Origin: Sipunculus nudus
Lineage: Eukaryota; Annelida; Sipuncula; Golfingiida; Sipunculidae
Direction of reading: 5' to 3'
NCBI GenBank assembly: GCA_026874595.1
Contig: CM049313.1
Coordinates: forward strand, 12,957,508-13,021,507
DNA length: 64,000 nucleotides
Shown: positions 37,402 through 49,906 of the stretch, one piece after another
How the letters are laid out: the number at the start of each line of letters is the position of its first letter
How positions within the stretch are numbered: the stretch's first letter is position 1
Made by a program: the position numbers and the translations under genes
The notes under the pieces: generated by a model
The model's database searches: none
What the model was told of the DNA's origin: nothing
The model's input: the letters and a program-made list of their open reading frames with translations, nothing else

Positions 37402-37540
37402 AAGAAAAGTCGCTTGACCGTTCACTGCCATTGGGAAACGAACCTATGATCTTCCGATTTCCGGTCAGCTGCTTTTACCACTTAGCTACAGCAGAGATTG
37501 AACAAGAATAGACAGAAAAGTCGGTTCACTGCCGTTTGGC
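37402..37540 (-). mobile_element. tRNA-derived sequence between near-identical flanks
   Basis: On the minus strand GTAGCTAAGTGGTAAAAGC (A box) and CATAGGTTCGTTTCCC (B box) lie at tRNA-like spacing within 37432-37495. The flanks AGAAAAGTCG...GTTCACTGCCATTGG (37404-37433) and AGAAAAGTCGGTTCACTGCC (37514-37533) are near-identical direct repeats apart from a short indel. The unit may be a short tRNA-only SINE insertion, or part of a tandem repeat whose unit includes a tRNA-like sequence. Confidence 0.55.
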
Positions 37541-37592
37541 CGATATTCTAATTCCATATCTATATACAATGAACCACCATGGCTATTCATAC

Positions 37593-37711
<119 letters not shown>

Positions 37712-39657
37712 ACTATTTCTTTAATGTACAGAACTGTTTACGTGAGAAATATTGATAAAATCCGCATGACTGACAAGGCAGGCCCACTCAATTCAGAAAC
37801 ATTTTTCTCATAATCGAGATAAAAATAAATAATCTTGCTTCGAGGACAAAAAAAATTGATTATTTCTGTTTACAATTCCAGCCGAAGCAATTACTACATC
37901 TGCGGTCCGTGCATGCTCGGTCACTGTTTCTAGTATACAGCTAATGTGATTAACGTATTCCCGGGAATAAAGGTGACGTCTAGTTACACAGAATTACGGA
38001 AATAGTAACAGTAAGGCAATAGTTATATTCTGATGCGATAATTAAATGTTTGTTTTCCCAATAATCCTCATCAGTGAAGGCTGTATAGGGGGTTTGTCCT
38101 GTAATTCCCTGGAATCAGCCGTATCGTACAACGCCCCTTCCTGGAACTGAAACAACCCCGAACCAGGACGGAGCCATCTTGTAACATTTAACAGAGATTT
38201 AGGGAGAGTATTATACGTTTATTGCGAAAGGTTTTATCCTTCAATATCCGATATCAATATTAACGCAAAAAAAACTTAACAGCTCTGGGCACAAGATTTA
38301 CTCAGCATGAATGTATGAATGTATACTTAATAGACCTTTTCCGCGAGCATGCGCACTGCACGCAACGGTCGTATGCTCGGTTCGGGTCCTATGAGCCGGC
38401 ATGGCGGGTTTTGTTAAATGAAGCAGATACATGCTTCAGACACAGACCGGCCCCTATCTGTTACGATAAGCCATGATTTGTTTGCCTTCAGCTTATGAGA
38501 TATAGAAATAAGTTTTTTTTTCGTTGGTAAAAGTGACCCGAACTGTTAGTGTCAATTGTCGCCAACAGATGTCGCTATTGTGGTGTAAAGGTTTATTATA
38601 TATACACGTTATGACCGTGTGATTTTTATCCTCCACTATACTAGCTGCTTTATAAATATTTAGTATTAGTTTCAATATTCAGGATGAAATATACCGAGGT
38701 GAGCACAACTCACTCGTCTAAAACGAGCGATCTTAATGGCCAAGTGCATTGAAAAACATCGAAGCTGTAACGTGACTAAACCAGTTAATCAATTATATTT
38801 AAAGTATACTTTTTCACGCACAGTAACAATGTGAAAGGCGATACAGGTAAGCGTTGTGGTCTTAATTCTGTAACAAGAGGTCTAGTGTTTATATACATGT
38901 TCTTTGCATGCTGGGGGATCTTAAACCGGCAAAAATTCAAAGTTCCATGGAACTGCCATAGTAAGGCGGAAGAGACAGTATATATATATAGGTTGGCTAG
39001 AGTAGATGACATATAGTCAAACATCATACAGTAGAAAGGAATAGCTATAAGAAAACAAATGTCGTAAAACATCACATTGGTTTGAGCAGTTGTTGAGTCT
39101 GTGTGACGACCTCTTTACGACATACATACCTGTTTCTAACGCCTTTTAAGTTCTGTTTATGGTAACAGCTACACCTCGCCAGACCTACCCCTGCATCACA
39201 TCGAGGTCTCGCGAGTCTAATTAAGATTCATTAATATTAATCAGCAGGTGCCCCGCTACACGACTCACCGAAACCAGCATTAATGCGTTGATCACGTGTT
39301 ACCAGGACCGATATCCCTTGTAGATTTTACATAATTTATAATAAATTTATACATGTCAGTTTCTTTAAAATGAAATAGGAGTCATTGCATGAACTTCATC
39401 GTCCTATTGTTTTCTTCACACTTCACAGTTGTAGATATAAGAAACGTGCATAAACTACTCCTGTGTTGAGACGTGTACGTGTGACCCCGTAATTCCCACG
39501 TGATCTTATGCATGAACAAGTCAGGTGATCAGGCAGATGATTTGGTTGGCTTTCTGTAATTCACTGAGGACCAATCAGCGCCATTATTAATTAGGTATTG
39601 ACAAATAAACTTCAAAGGATTCATTCGGAATCACAGAGGTAGAAGGCATTGGCAAAA

Positions 39658-39783
39658 ATGGGAGTAGGAATTTCCCGGAGGGGGTTTGTCGCTATGTGCG
39701 TGACAATTGTGTTGTTCTGTCTACTGAAGGGACAATTTGTATCGCTGACCTTTGACCTTAATCCCGACTTCTTGCAGATATGA
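39658..39783 (+). CDS. Short ORF with signal-anchor-like N-terminus
   Basis: ATG in the context GCAAAAATGGG opens 41 codons ending in TGA (39781-39783). The start MGVGISRRGF is followed by VAMCVTIVLFCLL, that is, positive charge then a 13-residue hydrophobic core, as in secretory signal peptides or Golgi type II anchors. It could be the first exon of a membrane enzyme or a small secreted peptide; no clear donor is present. A perfect DR1 nuclear-receptor-type site (39746-39758) lies inside it on the complementary strand. Confidence 0.2.
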   Translation: MGVGISRRGFVAMCVTIVLFCLLKGQFVSLTFDLNPDFLQI

Positions 39784-41105
39784 CGGTCAGTCCTTTATTA
39801 GGGATTTATGTTGAACTGATAGATTGACACAGGTTGTCTCAATCTGTTAAGCTCAGAAGACGTCTATTCCTGTGAGCTCGGAGCTCTTTTACCATATACT
39901 ATAGCATATTACCCGTTCTTCAGACAGGTCCGCGTTGTAAGGCATTTTTTTTTGTGCGGGACGGGTTCTCCATGAGGCGAGTAGACATGGGCCGAGTTCA
40001 CTACGGTCTGAGTTTACATGGGCCAAGAGAGCTGACATAGTTTCTGATTGATAGCCCCTTTCATGAAATAATGTAAAATTTCAGGATTTATGGGGAAATA
40101 TGGGAAAAATTACAACCCTAAGGGTGACACCAACTTTGCATCTTTCCCAAGAATTTAAAAACCCCAAAACAATGAAAACAGGCATTTCCAAGGCGTGGCC
40201 ACAGAGAAGTTGCATGACAACGGTTGAGTGCCATCACCGTCGATTATATAAAGATTCAGTTGACCAAGTTTGATTGAGGCTATATTATTACCCGTGTTTA
40301 TTTGTCTATGTACAAGATATCTCGAAATGCTATATATAGATACAAATGAACAGGTGTGGAAACGTTGGTTTTGGTCTGAGATAGAACGGACTATACATTG
40401 TGTACCAAGAGGTCGATTTTACCGCTCGTTCGGTCGCCCGAGGCTTGTTAGACTACTAGTATCGTGAGGGCAATCCTAACTTGTTTCTGATCGACGCTTT
40501 ATGACAGGTGTTTGTTAATAAGGTCCAAATCACTCATTTACTCTGATAAAGCAAATTCCGTCACAGACAACTTGTGACATTTTTTTTATATAAAAAAAGT
40601 TTCCTTGAATTGAGTTTCTCCATATTTACAAAGAGGTGTGTAAATTCAACAAACCCTGACTTTGGCAATCAACAACTTATCTGAACATTCGAATGCATAA
40701 AATTAACCCATATTATCATCAGATATTTCATGATTTAACACACCTGGTGACTCAATTTGTTTTAAATGCGTTTACTATTGTGTATTAAAGTATTAAAAAT
40801 ACCGTAATAAAATACGTTATAAGGACCACTGATTTTCCAGCATGGATTCGTGATCTTGGGACTACTAGTCCTTTATGTGAATGCTGCTTTTCTGCTCATC
40901 CAGCGTCCTTTTAGATGATGGCGGTGGTTAGGATCAATTTTATGCATTTGTACGTTTTTTATTTTGACCTCCATTTTTTAATGACCTCCACGAACTCTGG
41001 TGTTCTGATACTGACGTCTAGTGGTCGAATTTGGTATTGACAGGAAGGTATCTGTCAAGTGCGCATTTCTTACAGTTTTGGGTTGATTCAAAGGCCTGTT
41101 TTGTT

Positions 41106-41107
<2 letters not shown>

Positions 41108-41158
<51 letters not shown>
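41108..41158. repeat. (AAT)n trinucleotide microsatellite
   Basis: About 50 bp of uninterrupted AAT repeats. The poly-Leu and poly-Ile frames over it are artefacts. Confidence 0.97.
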
Positions 41159-41159
<1 letters not shown>

Positions 41160-41642
41160 TTAATAACAATAATAAAAAGCGGATGTCTTGGCGGTGTTAT
41201 GCGCTGTCCGGGTGCTCTGTATCCCGATACATGCTCAACATGCAGAGACCGACATCAGCCAAGTGTACTTATCTCACAAGACAGTGAACCAGGATCTCGT
41301 GACGTCACGTGATAAGGTTAGCTAAACCGCCTGTTTGTTTGTGGAGATAAGCTGTAACATTCCATTGCTCAAGTGCAGAAATCTGTTTATCCTATGAAAA
41401 GCAAGAGCATTCAATCTTGCATAGTTTTCTCTATCACGGTCCATTTTCAGATACTTATATGCTCCCACTCATCGTTAATTACTCTTTTGATTATTATGTT
41501 ATGCTAAGGTGAGAGATCTACTTGGAGATATCCTTGTTTACTTGTGAACTACCTCGCTTGGCTATTCCAGGTATTCCCCGATGGGAGTGTGTAAAGACAG
41601 TGAAAGAGAAACAAAAAAGGATGAAATGCTTCATTTTCCTTC

Positions 41643-41645
<3 letters not shown>

Positions 41646-41689
<44 letters not shown>

Positions 41690-41753
41690 TGTGTAATATA
41701 TGTCATTATAAACATGTAATACATGTATATAAAAGTTAAACCTATCTAGTATG

Positions 41754-41796
<43 letters not shown>
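41646..41796. repeat. Two (TA)n microsatellites
   Basis: TA tracts at 41646-41686 and 41756-41796 separated by unique AT-rich DNA. Confidence 0.95.
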
Positions 41797-42187
41797 GATA
41801 TAAACTTGTAGGAGTTACATTGCATACGTTCCGTGATTTAATTAACTATTGTGTCCTGGACAGTGCTGCGATGCTGTGCAGCACGTATTTTCAGGTCCTG
41901 TCTGGTCCGGGTCCGGCCCCCGCCCGGGCCTTCCTGTGGCCTGGACTTTGATCTGATTGTAGAAATACCAGGGCTCCCCCTTATTGATCCCACGATACAT
42001 TCCCGCCGTCTACCTGAGTGTAATTACACATTCCGGGCCGAGTGCCAGACATCGCCGGCGTGTCGGCGTTGATCACATTTCGACGCATACAGATAGCGGT
42101 CTGTGGCCCGTTTCACGCACCACGTGGGCAGCCTTGTTTTGGAGGCAACAGACACAATAACATGTGAGATACGAGACCTCGGCGTAC

Positions 42188-42297
42188 CTCTCGTTACCCT
42201 GAGAACAGGTTGATGACCAATGGTCAGATCTGCCTCAGTTACATGAACATAACTGCCGTTAGAAGTGTTTAGTGTTGGATTATCATTATACTGGACC
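42188..42297 (-). CDS. Candidate minus-strand exon, extracellular-type composition
   Basis: On the minus strand GACTGACCAG precedes and CGAGAG|GTACGC follows a 110-nt segment. Only one frame is open, and it reads VQYNDNPTLNTSNGSYVHVT, then EADLTIGHQPVLRVTR. Alternating hydrophobic residues and an N-G-S glycosylation sequon resemble a beta-sandwich extracellular domain. The wider minus frame is open for 112 codons (42024-42362), which is long for this AT-rich DNA. No family is recognised and no partner exon was found. Confidence 0.22.
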
Positions 42298-43151
42298 CTG
42301 GTCAGTCTGAACAGACCAGCATGTGCACGGAAGTTTGGTGAGTATACAAAAGTAGCCTGCACGTCGGTGTGTTTCTCTCACAAATTTATAGAGGACTAAT
42401 GTGTGTGTATATACGTATGTGTGTATTTTGATATACCTGTGTAGTGTCTGTAGGCATATATACGCTCTGTATATATACATATATATGTTTTGTGGAAACA
42501 TTTTCTGAGCACAGGCGTATAACCATTCATTGGTTATGATGGCATCTCATGACGTATACCTAAACTAGGATATATATTAAACGTTTTTGCAAATGTATAG
42601 GAATTCTTGAAATGGCAGTTACAGCTTTACATAGGGGTTATTTTGGTTCATCGTATTGCACATTCGTATTTATTTATGCAGATGCAGTGTAATGCCTAAA
42701 TGTGAATATACCTGTGTTTAATTGTCCGTATAAATGTAGACACATACACACATGTATGTATTTATATGTTTATAAAGGGGACATGTAAGTGTGGGAAAGG
42801 AATGACAAAGCAACAAGGGGTGAGGGGGCTCTGCTAGCTTTGAGACATAGAGGTACAGAGATACATGCATACACACACGCACACACACTAATAGAAAGGG
42901 GTTTTAACTTGTGCAACATGTGTATATTAACGTACAACAGTCTGACATTGAGACAGAGAGCTGTACCGGTGCATGTACCCTCTCTGAGTACGATCGTAAC
43001 AAATGGATACAGCGAGTGTTACGGTATGTGTAGCACACGGTCCCAAGTTGGGACTCCCAACACAGGACCACACGGGCATTAATCACTGTACAGCGAGCTC
43101 CAGGGTCCCTAACGTCACCGACACCTGCCCCAACACAAAGAATACACCTGT

Positions 43152-43153
<2 letters not shown>

Positions 43154-43208
<55 letters not shown>
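43154..43208. repeat. (TA)n microsatellite
   Basis: About 55 bp of TA repeats. Confidence 0.96.
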
Positions 43209-43210
<2 letters not shown>

Positions 43211-43508
43211 TATGTTATATACAAGTGCGGATGTGCTATAACCTCTGTTATCTATATAAGTATCTTTGCACACTTTGATACATTCGCCCCAGTCTGTGTT
43301 AGTCTTATATCTGTTTTACAGGTAGCCTTCTGTACATACGTTGACATACATTCAGGTATATGTGTCAAGACGTGAACACCTGTCTGTGTTCTGTTCTTGT
43401 TTATATACTTGTCATGTGATAAACTCATCAGCTCAGACAATAAACAGCTCATGCAAGGCCCGTGTTCAATCCAGCTTCATACTTTGATGTATGCGGCAGT
43501 TAAGTTAT

Positions 43509-43526
43509 TTATATATATATATATAT

Positions 43527-43569
<43 letters not shown>

Positions 43570-43683
43570 GCGTTATATATAAATATACTTAAATATAAAT
43601 CTTCTGAAATTGGAGGGAATGTTTTATATATATCCAGTACAACTGGTTTTATAGATCTTATATTAATATATATCTATATCTAC

Positions 43684-43732
<49 letters not shown>

Positions 43733-43796
43733 TATATATTTATATATATATATACCTATATATACCTATAAATAAATATTTATATATACCTCTAAG

Positions 43797-43842
<46 letters not shown>
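43509..43842. repeat. Cluster of (TA)n microsatellites
   Basis: TA tracts at about 43509-43565, 43685-43755 and 43799-43842, with related TATATACCTATA spacers between. The whole interval is almost pure A/T. Confidence 0.95.
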
Positions 43843-43844
<2 letters not shown>

Positions 43845-44467
43845 AATTGTGAATAGAAAAGATATAAAAAGTCTAATAACAATTTGAATTCAATTAAAAG
43901 CATCCAGTAGGCCTAATTCAGCAAGAAATGATCATCACTAATGACGTTCGCTTTTGTATATATGTGTGCCCTCGTTAATTAACTGAGTGAAGCATATAGT
44001 TCGCTGGCAATATAACCATACCAATCAGCCGTTTTGCTGGGATTTTGCTTATGTAAGTGACCTTGGCAATATCTCTGCTTATATCTGGCCTGCTTCATGG
44101 GAACGAGGCCAGTGCTATATAATTATGCTATCTCCCACACGCAGTTATGAAACAAAATGACTCGAGTCAATGAATTCTTGGAATTCTCCCGTCAGATTCT
44201 TGGAATTGTACTTTTATCACGGTGGACGCTCGAATGGTTTGCCTGTATATATGATATTATGAACAAATCACATTGCTTCTTGGGAAATACTGTACTTGAT
44301 GATCTTAGTCTGAGGCGTATGTGTTGTAAAGCAACCAGCAAACATGACGAAACACGCAGTTTACATTAAATACACATCAGATATACCGTAAAGAAATTAA
44401 ATGCATGCAGTTACGGACAGAGAAATGCATCCGCATGGCAATTAATATAGAAAGTTAATTAAAAAAA

Positions 44468-44679
44468 CAGGGGCGGATCCTGGATTTTGAAAAAAAGGGG
44501 AGTGCGACCCAATTGAACTGGTGAAAATCCTAAAAAAAGTCTCCAGGTCCGAAAAAAGGGGGGGGGGGGTCACTGCAAAAAAAATGTAGTATGAAACCCT
44601 TAATAAATGGTTGCGGCGACTGAAAAAAAAGGGGGGGGCGGTCAAGACCCCCTGGACCCTCCCCCTGGATCCGCTTCTG
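44468..44679 (-). mobile_element. hAT-like MITE, family B, full-length copy in opposite orientation
   Basis: The termini CAGGGGCGGATCC and GGATCCGCTTCTG are inverted. Internal order (GTGAAAATCCTAAAAAAAG, CCAGGTCC, G runs, GGTCAAGACCCCCTGGACCC) is the reverse of the copy at 33661-33874. The length is 212 bp. Target duplications are not visible. Confidence 0.7.
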
Positions 44680-45364
44680 GGAACCACGTGATAATGCTGA
44701 TATGTAATTTTTGGGATTTCAAAGTCTCTTCACAGAACATGAAATAATACAAGTGTGTATGATTTATATCCTATAGCCCAGACGTGAAGTGATTTTTTGA
44801 GGTTCAGATTAGATTTTCAACATTTGCATTTGAAACTCTGGCTGAGAATCGTTTGCTAAGGATATTATGATGTATCTCCAGTGTTTCAAATGATGTGTTT
44901 TGCTTTTTATGCCCTAGTAAAAAATAAATTCTAAAATACATTCCGTATATATGTATAATACGATCGTACACTCCTGACTGGGATCGCAATAATACTAGAT
45001 TAATTTGCTCCATGTGTACTTTTTTTTTTTTAGAAAAATATCATATATTATTTACGCCAGGATTAATGAGTTTACACAATATATAGGCCCACGTTTTTCA
45101 AATTGCTTATAAACATGGATAAAACTGTCGAGTCACTCTAGTTACGAGATCAACCAGGCAGTGTAAATGCACGTGCAGTTAAAATCTACCCAGAGGACCA
45201 AGAGCAAATATTGAAAAAGGACCTTACTAGTAAGATGCATGTTTTGTGCACGGAACAGGATCAAAATGTAAAGAAGTTTTGAGCAGTCTTTTAGAAACGA
45301 CATATAAGGTATCTAGTTATGGAATATTCTATAATTCAGTCAGACCGATTCTTGTCACGTATAT

Positions 45365-45727
45365 TGTGGTTGGCTTTATATTCGCGAGGCTGAAATTTCG
45401 CGATTTCTCAATTTTGAATGTTTCGTGAGGGTATCATTTTCGCGATTTCACCAGAAACTATATCAAATCTTAGGTAAAGCCATACCAGCACAGGTAGTGT
45501 AGTTCAAATTCAAAGGAACGTTTACCCTATACCTGCTTGAATGTAATTATTAAATTAATTATTAAATTTCTCACTGTTCTAAACTATTTACATACAAGTA
45601 TTGGTTTCACTGAACAAGAAGAACATACTCAACTGGCCAATTATTCCCGAGGGTTTCATTTTCGCGATTATTTCCCATTCGCGAATATCGCGAAATTAAA
45701 ACCCTCGCCAACAAAAAGGCAACCACA
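45365..45727 (+). mobile_element. TTCGCGA-rich MITE, family C copy 2
   Basis: The left end TGTGGTTGGCTTTATATTCG and the inverse of the right end (TGTGGTTGCCTTTTTGTTGG) form an imperfect terminal inverted repeat. AATTTCGCGA repeats lie just inside both ends. GTATAT flanks both sides (45359-45364 and 45728-45733), a candidate 6-bp target duplication in AT-rich DNA. The 363-bp body matches the copy at 4919-5217 at both ends but has a different middle. Superfamily not assigned. Confidence 0.75.
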
Positions 45728-46360
45728 GTATATACTATACAAGACTACTGGATCTGTAAACGGCAAAGTGATATACAAAGAGACATACAGTAGAGCGCAC
45801 ACCGACGCTTAAGGAAAACAGTATTACTGAATCCGCCTCTTTTCCAGATCCGCCCTAAATTTTATTGTGTTTTGTCCGTGTCCCGCTTCAGTACTAAGTT
45901 TCTGCGGAAATAGGTTCGGCCTTTTTTGCGTTATCCTGCTAACTAACAAATATCGGCTAAAACGTAATTGCCATGGGGTGCAATGATACAAAAAATATTA
46001 TTTCAAACCACAGATATAAAGACTACAACGTCAGCTTCGTTTTGGGAGAGACGAAGACAGCGAGAATATATTTACTAATAAAATTATCTATAAATTTTGC
46101 ACCAAGCTCGATAGCGTCAATTTAAGTGTTAGGAACATCAGCGTTAGATGATACGAAATTTCGATGGCGAGGAAGAGTAACAGTAATTAGGCCTAATGAG
46201 AAGAACCACCTGTATTCAATTTGGTCACATGACGAACAATGGTTTGTAAACGCCAGTCTAAATGGTAGACACTCGTATAAACAGAGAGAGAAAACCGTGA
46301 AATAAGCAGTTTATGCCAAGGCCCCTATGCTTAAAAAGACCCCAACATTTATCGCCAGGT

Positions 46361-46425
46361 TAAAGGTCAAGGTCGAAATACCATAAATTATCCGCGCCAG
46401 GGGACAGTATTTAGGTCAGCGACCT
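46361..46425 (+). promoter_or_regulatory. AGGTCA half-sites including an IR1 palindrome
   Basis: AAAGGTCAAGGTCG at about 46363-46374 is followed at 46413-46425 by AGGTCAGCGACCT, an inverted repeat of the nuclear-receptor half-site with one-base spacing. Such IR1 sites are the ecdysone-receptor/FXR type (established knowledge). Occupancy here is inference. Confidence 0.25.
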
Positions 46426-49178
46426 CGAGATTGACGGATGTTGGTGTTTTGTTTTGTGGGTTTGTAAGATCAGTTATCACCAGCTCGGCTTTACTAACAG
46501 CACGTTCTTGTGCCACTTGTTAGGTTACCTTGATGGCTGTTTCACCGTGGGAAACTCCGTTCGTAGAATGTAGCGCATTCAAATTTTTACAAGGTGCTCC
46601 CGAACCAATATTTCAATTTACAAAAATTGACAATCAATTTCCGCGAATGAATAGGATCACATGGCACAACATGGGGGTTGGGGACAGTAAGTTTTTTTAA
46701 CATACCACCGGGACTTCAACACTATTCGGCGATAGGCGAATTCGGTGACGGATTGGTTGGCAGATGAGCGAGTTTATATTGTATAAAATATATTGACTTG
46801 TGCTCGAACAATAAGTCCTTAATCATGTGGGTCAGATTGATATATCTGATGATCCTAATTGATACCGTATTTTTAATAATGCCGATATATGCGGGCGGGA
46901 GATATAATTTGTTACCCGTGACGTCGGAAGATATTTTTAATGGGGTCCGGGGGTAGGTGAACACCATGGCTCTAGGGAGCGATCAATAAAAAAATCAACT
47001 CTCCTACGCATTAGGGAGCGAACATTAGAATTTTCAGCACCCCCAAGATTGTTGACACAAAGCTCAGGTACAAGAAGGAAGGGATTAATTGTTGTATATA
47101 TTGTGATTGAAAAACGAATGGGCCGTTCTGACACTTGTGTAAACAAGCTTAATCTTTCCAATTCCTCTTAATAAAAATGCTAAATACAACGACTTTATCG
47201 TGCTCGGTCACAAAGTCATGTTACCAAATACTTTTGTCGTTAATATATGACTTTATAAATTTGCACTTAACCTGATAATGGCTTTTGTACTACAGGTGTC
47301 ATGTATGTTTATTTATAAAACAGCCAATGCTTTTATAACCGAAGCAATTGCATGAAACAGACGTTTACATATATATAATGTTAATCAGAAGAAGAGGGCG
47401 ACTGAACAGTTCAGTGGAAGCCAATTCATTGTAATGTCTACTGTGGCTGTGACGAAAAATACATAAAATGCATGTTAACGTTTCCCCGTTTAAAGAATTG
47501 TTTTAATTCAGCTTGGGCGAAAAGCTCTTGTGCCAAAGTAGTTTGAGTTTTACTTAATTAAAATGTTTGGCTTTTAAGGTAAAATTTTATTGGAAAAATA
47601 ATTGTCCTCCGTAAACTCACACACACGCACAAATAGGCAGTTTTATAATGTTTAATAGATTAATAGACTAAATATTGTTAGGACAATTTGATAATTCGTC
47701 AGAATGACGACCATATGATAAAAATTAACATCCAAATTTTAATTTTTGATAAATTATTACTGGGTATATGGTGAATTTGAACATACCAAGGTTTGAATAC
47801 AATCCAGGGTTTCTATTTTGTTATATATCACAATTATTCGGCTTACTTTGATCTCCAAGCAGACATGTTTATAATTAGATCAAAGGAGGTTTAACGTTTG
47901 TCTTAAGATAGTTGCTGCGTGTCTAAAATTGATCCCGGTAACGATAGATGGAGGTGATTGACTTGGCGTCATTTTTGACACCTAGAGGTCGCTCGGGGCA
48001 ATATCAGGGTTGTGAAAGTCAGGTGGTTTACACCAGCCCAGATCGTTAATTAATGAACGTTTCAAACCGTGTGAAGTCTTTCTGTAAACGAACCAGCTGT
48101 AACGGTTAAGGGCATGCTTTTTGATTAACAGTCTTGGGTCATCCGGTGCGGAGCCCAGACTTTATCCCAGGAACAATGCTTTGATATTTCGTATTACCGG
48201 GGACCCTGAACACACCGTTTCCAAGGTGCTCTGAAAGCTCGGGTCATTCAGTGCGACATGGAAATAATCTTACATGATCATTAACAAAAAGTTCTTCCTT
48301 TAATTCTGATGTTGACTTTTTTAATTTTTTATTTTTATTATTAAAAGAAACATAAACTTCACATGTATGATTTTAAAGTGTCGCTATTCTGCCTTTAATG
48401 TCGAACACGATTCCAAGGAAAACAAATATACGCGGTACGTGGAAGGTCACATTCAAGCTGAAAAGGAAGGATTTTATATGTATTAGATTAATATACATAT
48501 GTGTATAAGGACACTGCAACAGAACACTGCATTTTACACTCGCTCACCTGAACGTATTGGATGACCTCGCACACCACATATAAGAAATGCATGTTTAATT
48601 GTCAAGTTCTTTTGTGCTGATGTAGTGAGAATGCAGACAGATCCGGCACAAGTTCATTCAGGCATTGTAAGTTAATATGAATTATACTTTAGAAAGATAA
48701 AAAACTTACGATGTTTTATATAATCCTTAATGATGCAGAAATACGTCTGTGAGCAAGTGAAGACAGCTATATGCATGGAGAATTTACATAGATAGCATAG
48801 GTAACAAGGGAAACGACTTCTGATCTATACGCTACATCAGGTGTTTACCTCAAGTGGGAAAACTTTTGCTTTTCTTCGCCTTTTGTGGTTTTACCTGGTA
48901 CCAGTGATTGCTGTACTGATTAACCTATGCAGCGTCAAGGGAAATTTCTTTCCGTCGGCCACAAGGAAAAAGCTTTCCCAGGGGTCAGGGAAGCCAGTAT
49001 TGAGCAGTCCGGGGTGTTTGGGTGCACGTAGCATTGTTTTACTGCTGGTGTCCAGTCTTGGATATAATACACGGGTGACCTTTACGCAAACGGTGCAAAC
49101 CACCCCAGAAGCGGGAGCACTGTCTTGATAATTTCTTTGTTGCAAGCATTTTGAACTAACGTGAACGGTTTCTACGTT

Positions 49179-49184
49179 TATAAG
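49179..49184 (+). promoter_or_regulatory. TATA-like box upstream of the putative first exon
   Basis: TATAAG in the context CGTTTATAAGTGG lies 56-61 bp before the ATG at 49240. This predicts a start near 49210 and a 5' UTR of roughly 30 nt. No Inr or other core element is obvious. Confidence 0.35.
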
Positions 49185-49239
49185 TGGACAGAGCAGTCGC
49201 AATAGACGGGAGTACTGTTATTTACTTTGTGACTTCACC

Positions 49240-49292
49240 ATGGAGAGAAAAGGAATACTGAAGCGTCGAAAGGCAGATAACGCAAAAATAAG
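49240..49292 (+). CDS. Putative first coding exon of the Cys/Ser-rich gene
   Basis: ATG sits in CTTCACCATGG, a textbook strong initiation context. It opens MERKGILKRRKADNAKI and stops at AAATAAG|GTATTG, leaving two bases (AG). The next supported exon (57339) begins with a single T that completes AGT (Ser), so the phase agrees. GILK at residues 5-8 fits the [GS]IL[RK] 'SILK' motif that binds protein phosphatase 1, and KRRK is NLS-like (established knowledge; function here is inference). The donor is not strong, and the intron of about 8 kb contains the minisatellite. An alternative first exon at 23909, or an untranslated one near 51.8 kb, cannot be excluded. Confidence 0.42.
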
Positions 49293-49451
49293 GTATTGTC
49301 CTTGTATATGCTAATAGCGATAAGCCGTGTTTAGTATTTATCTTTCACGTGATATTAATATCACGCCGGCGACTGGGCCCGAGTATAGAATCCGGTCTAC
49401 ATTTCCAAGGTGGGTCTGAACTGACTGGACCGTCTCATATAACAGTATTTA

Positions 49452-49805
49452 GTAGTACTCAACATAAGACATGACATGCCTGATGATATGACATCGACAT
49501 GTCTCTTACTTCTCCATTACATGAATCCTAAACATTATTACGTCCGTCCGTATACACCCACAACCTCGTCCATGTAGACCGGATTCTGTACTCGCTCCCA
49601 TATTAGTAGTAATCAACATGAGCCATGACATGCCTGATGATATGACATCGACATGTCTCTTACTTCTCCATTACATTAATCCTAAACATTGTTACGTCCG
49701 TCCGTATACACCCATAACCTTGTCCGTGTAAGCCGGATTCTATACTCGCTATGAGAATTTGGAGCGAGTACAGAATCCGGTCTACATGGACGAGGTTGTG
49801 GGTGT
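49452..49805. repeat. Tandem duplication (~150 bp) plus perfect 44-bp inverted arm
   Basis: A unit running from AACATRAG(C)CATGACATG to CCGGATTCTRTACTCGCT occurs at about 49460-49597 and again at about 49614-49749. The segment 49554-49597 is then found as its exact reverse complement at 49762-49805 (44 of 44 bases). A degenerate third version of the same inverted end (GAGTATAGAATCCGGTCTAC) is at about 49381-49400. This could be a foldback element or the rearranged termini of one. A (TA)n array begins 14 bp after the last arm. Confidence 0.8.
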
Positions 49806-49818
49806 CTTTCTGTATAAG

Positions 49819-49903
<85 letters not shown>
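49819..49903. repeat. (TA)n microsatellite
   Basis: About 84 bp, one of the longest pure TA tracts in the window, within the first intron of the main gene model. Confidence 0.97.

Positions 49904-49906
<3 letters not shown>

Noticed and set aside
48841-49128. 95-codon frame just upstream of the putative first exon
   Set aside because: It overlaps a 103-codon minus frame, lacks motifs, and is better read as promoter-proximal DNA.
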